From Algimonas ampicilliniresistens (GTDB taxonomy: Bacteria > Pseudomonadota > Alphaproteobacteria > Caulobacterales > Maricaulaceae), in the NCBI RefSeq assembly GCF_030159955.1, contig NZ_BSNK01000002.1:1488001-1552000 (forward strand): DNA of 64,000 bases, read 5' to 3'. The notes below the pieces were generated by a model. It saw only the letters and a list, made by a program, of their open reading frames with translations. It made no database searches and had not been told where the DNA came from. A program made the position numbers and the translations under genes. Within the stretch, counting starts at the first letter, position 1, and each line of letters starts with the position of its first letter. Positions 24,921 through 34,306 of the stretch are shown one piece after another.

Positions 24921-25852
24921 CACCAGATCATTTACTGTCGCTACGCCTTCCAGTGATGGTTGCGCCGATGTTTCTTGTCTCGGGACCAGAGATGGTCATT
25001 GCAAGCGCACGAAGTGGTGTGATCGGGGCTTTCCCCACGCCCAATTGTCGAACCGGTGAGCAGCTTGATGACTGGATGACCCAGATTGTGGCTGAGACGA
25101 AGGATGCGCCCGGATTGTGGGCGGCGAACCTCGTCACCCACCGGACCAATACGAGGCTGGCGGATGATCTGGCGCTGGTCGCTAAGCACAAACCGCCAGT
25201 CGTTATAACGGCGCTGGGTAGTCCAGCTCCGGCTATCTCGGTCGTGCATGGCTATGGCGGTATTGTGCTGGCTGACATCACGTCACCTACTTTGGGACTT
25301 AAGGCTGCTGCAGCGGGCGCGGACGGATTGGTCGCTGTGTCCTCTGGAGCTGGCGGTCATACAGGCACATTGTCGCCCTTTGCCTTCATCTCAGAATTAC
25401 GCTCCATGTTTGATGGTTTAATCTGCGTTGGCGGCGCAATTTCTGATGGGGCGGGCGTTGCAGGTGCGGTCGCGGCAGGCGCGGATATTGTTTATATGGG
25501 CACGCGCTTTCTTGCCGCAGAGGAAAGCTTAGCCGTCCCAGATTACAAACGTATGGTGGTTGACGCGCAGCTGACGGATATTGTCGTGAGCGATATCGTC
25601 ACAGGCACAGCCGCCTCTTGGCTCCGGCCATCGCTAGAAGCCAATGGCTATGATCTCAGCGGCGAAGCCAAGGCGGTCACACGCAATTATGGCGGACCAG
25701 ATGTTGGTAAGCGCTGGAAAGATGTCTGGGCCGCAGGCCAGGGCGTTGGCGCGATCGAGGCGAGTGAGCCAGTCGCCAAAATTACTGATCAGATTGAGCA
25801 GGAATTCAAAGCGGCCCAGAAACGATTGGCCGCCTACGGAGGCTCTAGCTAA
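24917..25852 (+). CDS. Nitronate monooxygenase / NPD-type FMN enzyme
   Basis: A 311-residue TIM-barrel flavoprotein: PVMVAPMFLVSGPEM at the N-terminus, then VSSGAGGHTG, and GADIVYMGTRFLAAEES for the FMN phosphate site. The family oxidises nitronates, but many relatives in acyl-CoA pathways, including FabK-like enoyl reductases, act on C=C bonds. The ATGA overlap with the thiolase suggests a pathway step rather than detoxification. The stop overlaps that of the convergent DUF1295 gene. Confidence 0.85.
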   Translation: MTPDHLLSLRLPVMVAPMFLVSGPEMVIASARSGVIGAFPTPNCRTGEQLDDWMTQIVAETKDAPGLWAANLVTHRTNTRLADDLALVAKHKPPVVITALGSPAPAISVVHGYGGIVLADITSPTLGLKAAAAGADGLVAVSSGAGGHTGTLSPFAFISELRSMFDGLICVGGAISDGAGVAGAVAAGADIVYMGTRFLAAEESLAVPDYKRMVVDAQLTDIVVSDIVTGTAASWLRPSLEANGYDLSGEAKAVTRNYGGPDVGKRWKDVWAAGQGVGAIEASEPVAKITDQIEQEFKAAQKRLAAYGGSS

Positions 25853-26643
25853 GTCTTTTTCGGCGGCATTGGAATAAAGCCGGATGTCCGTTTGACATAG
25901 TCAGCATAACCGGGACGAGTCTTGTGCAAGCGACCTTCGACCGTCGGCGCGCCGCTCCACTTCATCAACGTCCAGGTTAGAAGAACTGGCCCAGGGAGAG
26001 CGAACAGCCCGTAAGGCGTCTCCGCTGCAATCAAGAATAGACCCCACCAGACACAGGCGTCGCCGAAATAGTTGGGATGGCGCGTGTAACGCCACAGACC
26101 CTTATCCATCACCTGACCCGCATTCGCTGGATCGCTTTTGAAGCGAACTAATTGCGCATCGCCAATTGTTTCAAACAAGATGCCGACGATGGCCAGCACA
26201 ATGCCGCAGATCGCGAGTAGGCCAATCGGTACTGAACTGCCCACCTGCCCCAACTGAACGGGCAAGCAGACGATGAATAATAATGGCGCTTGTGTGGCGA
26301 AAACGAGAAGCGCTGTAGCTTTGCCAAAACCCCAACCGCGGTCTCTTTGCGCTTTGCCGATAAGCGCCTGATAGCGACGGTCGGGACCATGATCGCGCCA
26401 GCGCCACAACATGTAGCCGCCGAGCCTCAACCCCCAAGCCGAACAGAGACCGAGCAGGATCCATTTCCGCATATGTGTGCCATCAGTCAGGAAAAAGGTC
26501 GTGGTCGCCAGAACCACCATGCCAAAAGCCCAAACACTGTCGATAGGTGTGACGTCCCGCGTCTTCAGGCAAATCAGCCACAAGATGATGAAGCCTCCGA
26601 CGAGGATCAGTGCGTTGGTCAATAGAAGGGAGAGAGGGGACAT
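25849..26643 (-). CDS. DUF1295 membrane protein, steroid 5-alpha-reductase fold
   Basis: A 264-residue integral membrane protein with about 6-7 helices. GLWRYTRHPNYFGDACVWWG is the diagnostic DUF1295/ICMT/steroid-reductase signature that binds NADPH or a similar cofactor. The reaction could be reduction of an enone, but many such proteins are uncharacterised. Last gene of a four-gene operon behind the thiolase-like, LEH-like and ligase genes (14 bp after the ligase stop). Confidence 0.85.
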   Translation of the reverse strand: MSPLSLLLTNALILVGGFIILWLICLKTRDVTPIDSVWAFGMVVLATTTFFLTDGTHMRKWILLGLCSAWGLRLGGYMLWRWRDHGPDRRYQALIGKAQRDRGWGFGKATALLVFATQAPLLFIVCLPVQLGQVGSSVPIGLLAICGIVLAIVGILFETIGDAQLVRFKSDPANAGQVMDKGLWRYTRHPNYFGDACVWWGLFLIAAETPYGLFALPGPVLLTWTLMKWSGAPTVEGRLHKTRPGYADYVKRTSGFIPMPPKKT

Positions 26644-26657
26644 GGTGGGTTCCGGGT

Positions 26658-28454
26658 CTAGGGGACGCTGTGGATGGCAGGGGACGGCGAGTCGGCGTAA
26701 AGCGCGTCCAGAATATCGACCCTGTTTTTCAACACGGCGCGGCGATTGATCGTGCCTTTGTCAGACACTTCATGCGCAGCTGGGCTAGGGGGCTGGTCCA
26801 GCAGCGTAAACCGACGGATGGTCGTGGATTGTCCGCCCGGACCCGCATTGAACCGCGCGATAGTGTCAGCAATTCGTTCGGCCGCTCCGTCAGCTCCGCC
26901 GGGTCGAGCCCAGATCATCGCGGTCAGAAATGGGCGGTTCGCGTCGCACAGCACCAGTTCCAGAACGTCGTCCGTGAGCGCACTCAGCAGCTTCGCTTTG
27001 AGCTCACCGCCATAGACCCAGCCACCGTTCAGCAGCTTAAATTCCTCTGCGAGCCGACCAGCGAAGGCGAGCCCTTCATCAAGATTATCGTCCGCGACGA
27101 ACCGTGCCAGATCGCCCGTTCGGTAGAAGCCGTCTGCGTCAAATGCCTCGGCATTTTTCTCTGGTGCGTTGAGGTAGCCGGACATGAGGTTGGGGCCTTT
27201 AAGCCGGACTTCATAACGGTCATCCGATGGGATCAGTTTCATGATAACGCCGGGGCAGGGTAGGCCGATGCCGACTTTGCGGGTCGGGTAATGGATAGTC
27301 AGACAACCCGAGACGGTTTCGGTCATGCCATAGCCGGTGGTCATGTGGATCCGGCAGCCTGTTTCCTCAACGGCCATTGCCTGCAGACGGTCATAAACGT
27401 CTTGCGATAGGCCTGCGCCGCCATAGAGCATCAATCGCATTTTGGAAAAGAAGTTGCGTTTTAGTGCGGCGTCCGTTTCCATCGCCTCGACCAGCATGGC
27501 GTAGCCTGTCGGGACATTGTTGAAATAGGTGATCGGAATTTCGGTCAGATTTCGGATGGTCGTATCGATCAATCCGGGCAGGGGTTTACCCGCATCGATA
27601 TAAAGGCTGCCGCCGAAGACGAGGCATGATCGCAGGACCGACATGCCTGCCGCATGGTGCCAAGGCAGCCAGTCGAGCATCACATCATCCCATCCGGCGG
27701 CGCGCCCAACGGCCGCGTAAGTTTGAGCCGTGTTCGCCGCCAGAGCAGCCATGGTCAGTGTGACGACTTTTGGCAGACCCGTCGAACCGGATGTCATCAT
27801 ATATGTGCAGATATCCTGCGGATTGATCGCGGCGATGGACTCAGAGACGTCGTTGCGTGTTTCCGTATCGTAGATATCTGAGAGGGCAGTTGCGGCGCGA
27901 GAGAAATTATCAGGCTGCGGCGTAATGATCGGAACATTCGCTCCGATTACATGCTCCACAGCGGTGACGAAGGCTGGGTTGCCAGAGACATAGACCCCCG
28001 CAGGATTGGTCAGGTCGGCCACATGACGCAAGCGGGTTGGGTCCGGGACCATCGCAAAAGAGGGGCTGACAGGCGTGTGGATCAAGCCTGCGCAGTAACA
28101 GGCGATGTTCAGGATCGCTGCATCGAGACTGTTTTCCGAGACCACCATAAAGGCCCGTCCCCGCGGCAGTGTGTCGATTATCCATTGTGCCGCAGAGCGG
28201 ACTTTTGATTGAAATTGGCCGTAAGTTAGTTGCTCCCAGCCGTCGTTTAAGCCCCTCTCAGCGAGGGCCAGAACATCGGGCTGGCTTTCAGCCATGCCAA
28301 AGATCGCTGCGACAAGATTGGGATCATGCGGCGGCATTGGAACAGATGAATGCAACACAATCGTACCGTCCGATGACCGCTCAACCGTAAGGTCGACAGG
28401 CATAAACTCTGCGTCACGGAACGGCGCGTCCCGGTAATCACTTTTGTTTGTCAT
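26658..28454 (-). CDS. Feruloyl-CoA-synthetase-like ligase
   Basis: A 598-residue AMP-binding enzyme. The N-terminus (FRDAEFMPVDLTVERSSDGT) and the segment MVVSENSLDAAILNIACYCA with HTPVSPSFA fit the feruloyl-CoA synthetase subgroup rather than fatty-acid ligases. Catalytic motifs are MMTSGSTGLPKVVTLT, GYGMTETVSG and FYRTGDLARF. It would activate an aryl- or prenyl-propenoic acid. ATG 28454 overlaps the LEH-like gene's stop by 4 nt. No feruloyl-CoA hydratase/lyase is nearby, so side-chain removal may instead be thiolytic. Confidence 0.85.
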   Translation of the reverse strand: MTNKSDYRDAPFRDAEFMPVDLTVERSSDGTIVLHSSVPMPPHDPNLVAAIFGMAESQPDVLALAERGLNDGWEQLTYGQFQSKVRSAAQWIIDTLPRGRAFMVVSENSLDAAILNIACYCAGLIHTPVSPSFAMVPDPTRLRHVADLTNPAGVYVSGNPAFVTAVEHVIGANVPIITPQPDNFSRAATALSDIYDTETRNDVSESIAAINPQDICTYMMTSGSTGLPKVVTLTMAALAANTAQTYAAVGRAAGWDDVMLDWLPWHHAAGMSVLRSCLVFGGSLYIDAGKPLPGLIDTTIRNLTEIPITYFNNVPTGYAMLVEAMETDAALKRNFFSKMRLMLYGGAGLSQDVYDRLQAMAVEETGCRIHMTTGYGMTETVSGCLTIHYPTRKVGIGLPCPGVIMKLIPSDDRYEVRLKGPNLMSGYLNAPEKNAEAFDADGFYRTGDLARFVADDNLDEGLAFAGRLAEEFKLLNGGWVYGGELKAKLLSALTDDVLELVLCDANRPFLTAMIWARPGGADGAAERIADTIARFNAGPGGQSTTIRRFTLLDQPPSPAAHEVSDKGTINRRAVLKNRVDILDALYADSPSPAIHSVP

Positions 28455-28972
28455 TTAGCGGGGCGGTTGATGAGTTCCTTGACTTGATCCGGGTATGGAT
28501 TTCCGGCCTTCATGGAATCGATGACAGCGCGATCAATATAGTCGCGCCAGCCGACAATTTTATTGCCTTTAAATTCGATAACACCCGCATAAGGTGCGGC
28601 CACGTCAGTCCCGTCCGGAGTCGTATATTCATCGACGCCTTCCACGAACAAACGGTCCGCGGTTTCGGCGTGTTCGAAGATACGCCAACGAACATCCAGC
28701 ACACCGGGACCAAACCGATCCAAAAATGCACGGGCTTCCGCTTTACCGCGTGCGGGCGGGGCAATGGCAGCGGCATAGTGCCAAACTATATCTTCATCCA
28801 TCGCTGCCATGACAGCGTCAACATCCTTGCGTGTCCACGCTTCGATCACGGACTTAAATTGCTGAAATCTCTTATCTGACACGTCGGTACTCCCCAATGG
28901 ATGTGTTGTTTTAGTGCAGGCTGTTGCGGCCAGGCTGGCTGATAGGATGAGAACGTCTCTTCGTCCCAACAT
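28451..28972 (-). CDS. Second exported limonene-epoxide-hydrolase-like protein
   Basis: A 173-residue protein. MLGRRDVLILSASLAATACT has a twin-arginine-like RR and a lipobox-like TAC, indicating export and probably lipid attachment. The NTF2-like domain follows, with EGVDEYT and GWRDYIDR in the positions of the catalytic residues of LEH enzymes. The Arg of the R-x-D pair seen in the other copy is a Gly here, so activity may differ. It is translationally coupled on both sides (TGATG from the thiolase-like gene, ATGA into the ligase gene). Confidence 0.72.
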   Translation of the reverse strand: MLGRRDVLILSASLAATACTKTTHPLGSTDVSDKRFQQFKSVIEAWTRKDVDAVMAAMDEDIVWHYAAAIAPPARGKAEARAFLDRFGPGVLDVRWRIFEHAETADRLFVEGVDEYTTPDGTDVAAPYAGVIEFKGNKIVGWRDYIDRAVIDSMKAGNPYPDQVKELINRPAK

Positions 28973-30210
28973 CAGGCTGCAGTCTCGACGATGAAGCTGA
29001 CTGTGGTGGTCGTGGATCCGCCTATGTTGAGCGTCTGCACCCTGTTGGCACTCTCAACCTGATAGTCGCCCGCGGTGTTGGTGACTTGCTTGGCCGCGTC
29101 GAGGACCATGCGAACCCCTGTCGCACCCACAGGATGACCGAGACCAATCAGCCCGCCGGATGGATTGACCGGAATGCGGCCCCCCATTTCAATGCTGCCG
29201 TCCTCAACAGCTTTCCAAGCTTCACCTGGCGCCGTGATGCCAAGATGGTCGACCGCCATATATTCAGTCATGGCGAAGCAATCATGGGTCTCTACCAGAT
29301 CAAGATCATCGATGCTGTTGACGCCCGAACGTTGTCGCGCGTCCAGCACGGCGCGGCGGACTTGCGGAAACACATAATCATCATTCGCGCTGGCTTCGAC
29401 CTTGCGTTGGTAAGAGATTGGCGCAGAGCGATGACCCCAACCCGTAATACGGGGCAGGGATTCTAATGCGACCCCATGTTCATCGGCGTAGCGCTTCGCA
29501 CGCGCTTCGGACGCTAAGAAGACAACCGCCGCGCCGTCCGTGACCTGTCCGCAATCCATCTTGCGCGTTCGCCCTTCAATGACCGGATTGGCGTCGTCAT
29601 CCGCGGTGAAGTTATCAGGCGTGAAGGTCCAATTGCGAGTTTGCGCATTAGGGTTACGCTTAGCATTGTCGAAGTTGATCTCCGAAATTCGCATCAAGTG
29701 ATCATAGTTCAACCCGTAACGTCTCTCATACTCCTCCGCGAGATCAGAAAAGGACCGCGGCCAGATATATTTGGCGTCTTGATATTCATGACCCCGCCAA
29801 GCGGCCGCGCCCAAATAGTCGGCGGCGACATGGCCAGGAACATTGCGCATCTGTTCGAGCCCCAGAACGCAGGCCAAGCCATAACGTCCTGCTTCGATTT
29901 CGCTCATCGCTGCTAGGATCGCGATACTGCCGGACGCACAGGCGGCCTCATGTCGGGCAGTGGGCAGACCGTCTAAAGTAGTATCCGCCATGCCGAAAAA
30001 GCCGCCCAATAGGCCCTGACCGGCAAATAATTCCGCGACGAAATTGCCGACATGTCCGGTTTCGATGTCGCTGGCATCAAGTTTGGCTGACTCGAGGCCA
30101 GAGTGAAGCGTTTCGGAAAATGCCTGCTCAATATCAAGGTTTTCTCGGGCCCAGTTTTTTGAAAAGTCGGTCTGGGTTCCGCCGAGAATGTACACATGCT
30201 TTGTTGTCAT
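28972..30210 (-). CDS. SCP2-type thiolase-like acetyl-CoA acetyltransferase
   Basis: A 412-residue thiolase-fold protein of the SCP-x/lipid-transfer group: HEAACASGSIAILAA (acyl Cys), ETHDCFAMTEY in place of NEAFA, and GLIGLGHPVGATG (His). The C-terminal Cys motif is replaced by NIGGSTTTT. Members cleave branched or side-chain 3-ketoacyl-CoA, for example in sterol side-chain degradation. First gene of a minus-strand operon continuing with the LEH-like, ligase and DUF1295 genes. Confidence 0.88.
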   Translation of the reverse strand: MTTKHVYILGGTQTDFSKNWARENLDIEQAFSETLHSGLESAKLDASDIETGHVGNFVAELFAGQGLLGGFFGMADTTLDGLPTARHEAACASGSIAILAAMSEIEAGRYGLACVLGLEQMRNVPGHVAADYLGAAAWRGHEYQDAKYIWPRSFSDLAEEYERRYGLNYDHLMRISEINFDNAKRNPNAQTRNWTFTPDNFTADDDANPVIEGRTRKMDCGQVTDGAAVVFLASEARAKRYADEHGVALESLPRITGWGHRSAPISYQRKVEASANDDYVFPQVRRAVLDARQRSGVNSIDDLDLVETHDCFAMTEYMAVDHLGITAPGEAWKAVEDGSIEMGGRIPVNPSGGLIGLGHPVGATGVRMVLDAAKQVTNTAGDYQVESANRVQTLNIGGSTTTTVSFIVETAA

Positions 30211-30578
30211 AGAGGGTATCTTTATACAAGTATGGATGAATTGAAAGGGTGCGTGGGCACGAAATTGCTTTTTCGACCTGTTTTGAGGGTAAGGTTACAG
30301 GCTTAAATGGCCGCTCTGCGCTCAATCCCGTTGTAATATTCAAAGTCTGTGCGCAGCGCCAAATGGACCGTCAACGACAGGCAAAAACGCACTGGGTCTG
30401 ATCTTGAGCAAGCAAAGATCGGTGCTAATTGGCGCAATGTGTGTGCTGACCGCATACCTGAAAACGATCTTGCCTCAGCCAGTCGGTCCGACCATAACCC
30501 GCCGATTCTAATGATGGACTGGGCCGCTTCATCGAAGCAGGCCAGTCCCGCGAGATTGTCTTAAAGGATCCTCGGACT
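30211..30578. other. Divergent intergenic region
   Basis: A 368-bp region between the thiolase-like operon and the cyanophycin genes; no gene seen. It must hold promoters for both directions. TATAAAG lies 21 nt before the thiolase-like start on the minus strand. No clear dyad or riboswitch was recognised. Confidence 0.4.
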
Positions 30579-31406
30579 GTGTGCCCAGCAAAAGTAAATG
30601 ATCGATATGATCGTGGCTTCATCATCCCGATCGGCGGTGGAGAGAAGAAGGTCAAAACTTCTTCTATCTTGAACCGTTTTATTGAACTTTCCGGCGGGCG
30701 AGACGCCCGTATCGTGATTATACCGACCGCGTCCCGGCTAGAGGATACGGGGGACCGCTATCTTGAAGTGTTTACCGAGATCGGGGTCAAGAGTGTGAGC
30801 GTCGTTTCGCTGGATCAGCGTGAAGACTGCGAGGATATGATTAAGCTCGCAAAGCTCGAAGACGCGACAGGCATTTTCATGACGGGCGGTGATCAGCTGA
30901 GGCTCTCGACCATCATCGGTGGAACGTCAGTATCCAAACTAATGCGCAAGGCAAATTCCGAAGGTGTTCATATTGCGGGGACTTCGGCGGGCGCAGCGTT
31001 TATTCCCGAACATATGATTGCGTTTGGCCGCGGCGGCGCCACGCCGAAAAGCGGTTTAGCGACCCTTGCGCCAGGATTGGGCCTGACAAACAAAGTCATC
31101 ATTGATCAGCATTTTCGCGAACGCGGTCGTTTGGGTCGCCTCCTATCGGCCTTGGCCTATAATCCATTTGCAATCGGTTTAGGCGTTGATGAAGACACGG
31201 CCGCCTTCATCGGCCCCGATGATGTGATCGAAGTAATCGGAAGCGGTGGAATAACCGTCATCGACCCCACAGATTTGCAACATTCTTCAATGGCGGACGT
31301 CGGTCGCTTAAAACCCGTTTGTCTAATTGGTATAAGGCTGCATATATTGCTGGACGGGGGGCGCTACGATCTCTCGACGCGTGAAGCGAGTCCTGCATCT
31401 GGATAA
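30579..31406 (+). CDS. cphB: Cyanophycinase
   Basis: A 275-residue serine peptidase of family S51 that cuts cyanophycin into beta-Asp-Arg dipeptides in the cytoplasm. GFIIPIGGGEKK opens the fold, MTGGDQ is the substrate loop, and the nucleophile Ser is in GTSAGAAFIPEH. Normal length. The start is a GTG preceded by AGGATCC; no in-frame ATG fits better. It heads the cluster with two CphA-type genes; 32 bp separate it from cphA. Confidence 0.93.
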   Translation: MCPAKVNDRYDRGFIIPIGGGEKKVKTSSILNRFIELSGGRDARIVIIPTASRLEDTGDRYLEVFTEIGVKSVSVVSLDQREDCEDMIKLAKLEDATGIFMTGGDQLRLSTIIGGTSVSKLMRKANSEGVHIAGTSAGAAFIPEHMIAFGRGGATPKSGLATLAPGLGLTNKVIIDQHFRERGRLGRLLSALAYNPFAIGLGVDEDTAAFIGPDDVIEVIGSGGITVIDPTDLQHSSMADVGRLKPVCLIGIRLHILLDGGRYDLSTREASPASG

Positions 31407-31438
31407 GGGCCCAGATATAATGGACGTTGGGAGAGACT

Positions 31439-34297
31439 ATGAAAATCCTTGAAACGTCCGTTTACAGAGGGCCCAATGTTTACGCTCTCTTTCCTGTCGT
31501 CCGCCACAAAGTCGATATTGGTGTGCTGGAAGACTGGCCCACTGGACGTCTCGGAGAAAGTTTTACCAATCCTCTGATCGCCGCTCTACCGAGCTTGCAT
31601 GAACATGGCTGTTCTTACGGTGTCGCGGGCGGGTTCATACGACGCCTGCGCGAAGGTGAAGGCACATGGTTTGCCCATGTTTGGGAACATGTTGCGATTG
31701 AAATCCAAAATATCGCGGGTGCTGATGTCACATTCGGCAAAACCCGTAGCGCCGATGAGCCCGGCGTTTACAACATGGTTTTCGAATTTGAAGAAGAACG
31801 AGTTGGTCTAGAGGCTGCCGACCTTGCGATGAAGTTTCTGACCTCGCTTTTGCCGAATGAGTTGGTCGACCCGGAGAACCAAATTGAGGATTTCGACTTC
31901 GAGGCTGAACTCGAAAGCTTCATCCGCAGCGCGCAAAGACTAGCATTGGGACCGAGTACTGCCTCGCTCGTGAAAGCCGCAAAGGACCGCGATATTCCGT
32001 ATATGCGGCTGAATAATTACAGCAGCCTGATCCAGCTTGGTCATGGTCGATATCAGAAACGCATTCAGGCCACGATTACGAGCGAGACAAATTACATCTC
32101 CGTCGAACTGGCGTCAGATAAGGATGAGACGAATAAAATCCTCGCCGACCTCGGTCTGCCAGTACCCAAGCAATATCTGGTTCGCAGCCGCGAAGATGCT
32201 CTGCGAGCAGCCAAACGACTGGGCTTTCCCGTCGTCATCAAGCCGCTTGATGGTAATCATGGGCGAGGAATTTCGATTGAACTTGAAGAGGATGAACAGA
32301 TTCTCGAAGGCTTCGATTTTGCTAAGGAACATAGTCGAAGCCGAAGCATCATCGTCGAGACTTTCATAAAAGGGTTCGATCACCGCATGCTGGTTGTCAA
32401 TGATGACCTCGTGGCCGTGTCCAAGCGTGTTCCGGGTCACGTCATTGGAGACGGTAAGAGCACGGTGAGCGAGCTGATTGATGAGGTCAATTCAGATCCG
32501 CGCCGGGGCGTTGGTCATGAGAAAGTGCTGACGCGTCTTGAGCTTGACGCCAAGGCACTCGAGCATCTGGAAGAGAAGAATTACACGCCTAAGACTGTCT
32601 TGGCGGACGGTGAAGAACTCTATCTGCGATCTACGGCCAATCTGTCGACGGGGGGCACCGCGATCGATGTCACCGATATCGTCCACCCCGATAATCGTGA
32701 GATGGCGGTCCGGGCGGTTAAGGCGATTGGTTTGGATATTGGCGGCGTGGATTTCCTTTCGGCCGATATTTCGCAATCTTACAAAGATAATGGCGCAGGG
32801 ATCTGTGAAATTAACGCTGCGCCGGGCTTCCGGATGCATGTCGCACCATCGGAAGGGAAACCGCGTGACGTCGCTGGCGCCGTGATGAACATGCTGTTTC
32901 CGGAAAACTCTCCAGCCCGGATTCCGATGATTTCGATCACTGGGACAAATGGTAAAACGACAACCGCGCGCATGATCTCTCACATCTGCAAAATGAGCGG
33001 TCATACGGTCGGATTAGCGACGACTGACGGCGTTTATATTAATGGCAATCTGACGGTCAAAGGCGACCTGACCGGGCCTATGTCAGCGCAAATGGTATTG
33101 CGTGACCCTACGGTTGATGTGGCGGTGCTGGAAACGGCGCGTGGCGGTATGGTGCGCAGCGGTATGGGTTACCGACATTGCGATATTGGTGCGGTCTTGA
33201 ATATTTCAGCCGATCATCTGGGCCTGAAAGGCGTGGATACGCTGGAGGACATGGCGCGCGTCAAACGTCTGGTCGTAGAAATCGCGCGCGACACCGCCGT
33301 GCTCAATGCTGATGATGAACACTGTCTCAAGATGGCGGAACATACGGACGCCAAGAACATCTGTTATGTGACCATGCATGCGACCCACCCTCTGGTGAAA
33401 GAGCATATCCGGGTCGGCGGTCGTGCCGTCGTGCTCGAACAAGGCATCAATGGCCAGATGATCACTATTTATGAAAAGTGCGCGCACATCCCATTGATGT
33501 GGACGCATCTTATCCCGTCTACGATGGAAGGTCGGGCCATGCACAATGTGAACAATGCCATGTTTGCGGCAGGTATTGCTTTCAGCATGGGTAAAAGTCT
33601 TGAAGACATACGGCATGGTTTGTCCTCATTCGCGACAAGCTTCTCGCAAGCGCCGGGACGGATGAATGTTTTCGATGAACATCCCTTCAAAGTCATTCTT
33701 GATTATGCTCACAACCCGGCCGCGATTGAGGCGATGACGAACCTCGTCGATCAGCTTACCCCTGCCGGTAAACGCATCGGTGTTTTTGCCCTTCCGGGCG
33801 ATCGCCGTGATGAGGATATGGCGGAAGCCGCGCGAATTATCGCAGGCCATTATGATCACTACATCTGTAAGCGAGATGACAACCCCCGAGGGCGTGGTCC
33901 TGACGAGGTTCCTCAGATCATCAAAGCCGCACTCCTAGAAAACGGGGTTGCCGAAAAAGATATCAGCGTAATTCCGTCGGAAGAAGCTGCCGTCGATGCG
34001 GCCCTTCGTATGGCAGGTGCAGGAGATCTCGTCGTCGTCTTCGGGGATGAGATTTCACGGTGCTGGAAGCAGATTATCTATTTCAACCGCCCTCACAATT
34101 CCAATCCGGGCTATGAAGAGTCGGCCTCAAATAGAATGGATGATGACGGCACGCCTGATAGCTATGAGACTCTCGAAAGTCGTCCTGATGGGGATGACAG
34201 CGAGGATCACCCTACCTCCGTAGATCTGGAAGGCATGAAATTGATACGCGATAAGCGGGGTGTTCGATTGGCCGTTGAACCGGAAGAGTCGGACTGA
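31439..34297 (+). CDS. cphA: Cyanophycin synthetase
   Basis: A 952-residue enzyme that polymerises Asp and Arg into multi-L-arginyl-poly-L-aspartate using ATP. Domain order: N domain (1-160), ATP-grasp (about 210-480, DLGLPVPKQYLVRSREDALR and PVVIKPLDGNHGRGI), Mur-ligase-like half (about 490-870, ITGTNGKTTTARM, VLETARGGMVRSG, DYAHNPAA). An acidic tail after about residue 885 (NRMDDDGTPDSYE onward) extends beyond the usual end. ATG 31439 (MKILETSVYRGPN) is chosen with GGGAGAG upstream. Operon with cphB and the CphA-like gene. Confidence 0.95.
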   Translation: MKILETSVYRGPNVYALFPVVRHKVDIGVLEDWPTGRLGESFTNPLIAALPSLHEHGCSYGVAGGFIRRLREGEGTWFAHVWEHVAIEIQNIAGADVTFGKTRSADEPGVYNMVFEFEEERVGLEAADLAMKFLTSLLPNELVDPENQIEDFDFEAELESFIRSAQRLALGPSTASLVKAAKDRDIPYMRLNNYSSLIQLGHGRYQKRIQATITSETNYISVELASDKDETNKILADLGLPVPKQYLVRSREDALRAAKRLGFPVVIKPLDGNHGRGISIELEEDEQILEGFDFAKEHSRSRSIIVETFIKGFDHRMLVVNDDLVAVSKRVPGHVIGDGKSTVSELIDEVNSDPRRGVGHEKVLTRLELDAKALEHLEEKNYTPKTVLADGEELYLRSTANLSTGGTAIDVTDIVHPDNREMAVRAVKAIGLDIGGVDFLSADISQSYKDNGAGICEINAAPGFRMHVAPSEGKPRDVAGAVMNMLFPENSPARIPMISITGTNGKTTTARMISHICKMSGHTVGLATTDGVYINGNLTVKGDLTGPMSAQMVLRDPTVDVAVLETARGGMVRSGMGYRHCDIGAVLNISADHLGLKGVDTLEDMARVKRLVVEIARDTAVLNADDEHCLKMAEHTDAKNICYVTMHATHPLVKEHIRVGGRAVVLEQGINGQMITIYEKCAHIPLMWTHLIPSTMEGRAMHNVNNAMFAAGIAFSMGKSLEDIRHGLSSFATSFSQAPGRMNVFDEHPFKVILDYAHNPAAIEAMTNLVDQLTPAGKRIGVFALPGDRRDEDMAEAARIIAGHYDHYICKRDDNPRGRGPDEVPQIIKAALLENGVAEKDISVIPSEEAAVDAALRMAGAGDLVVVFGDEISRCWKQIIYFNRPHNSNPGYEESASNRMDDDGTPDSYETLESRPDGDDSEDHPTSVDLEGMKLIRDKRGVRLAVEPEESD

Positions 34298-34306
34298 TCC
34301 TCAATC

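Noticed and set aside
26658..28454. Complete ferulate degradation pathway
   Set aside because: Only the ligase resembles that pathway; no feruloyl-CoA hydratase/lyase or vanillin dehydrogenase is in the window.
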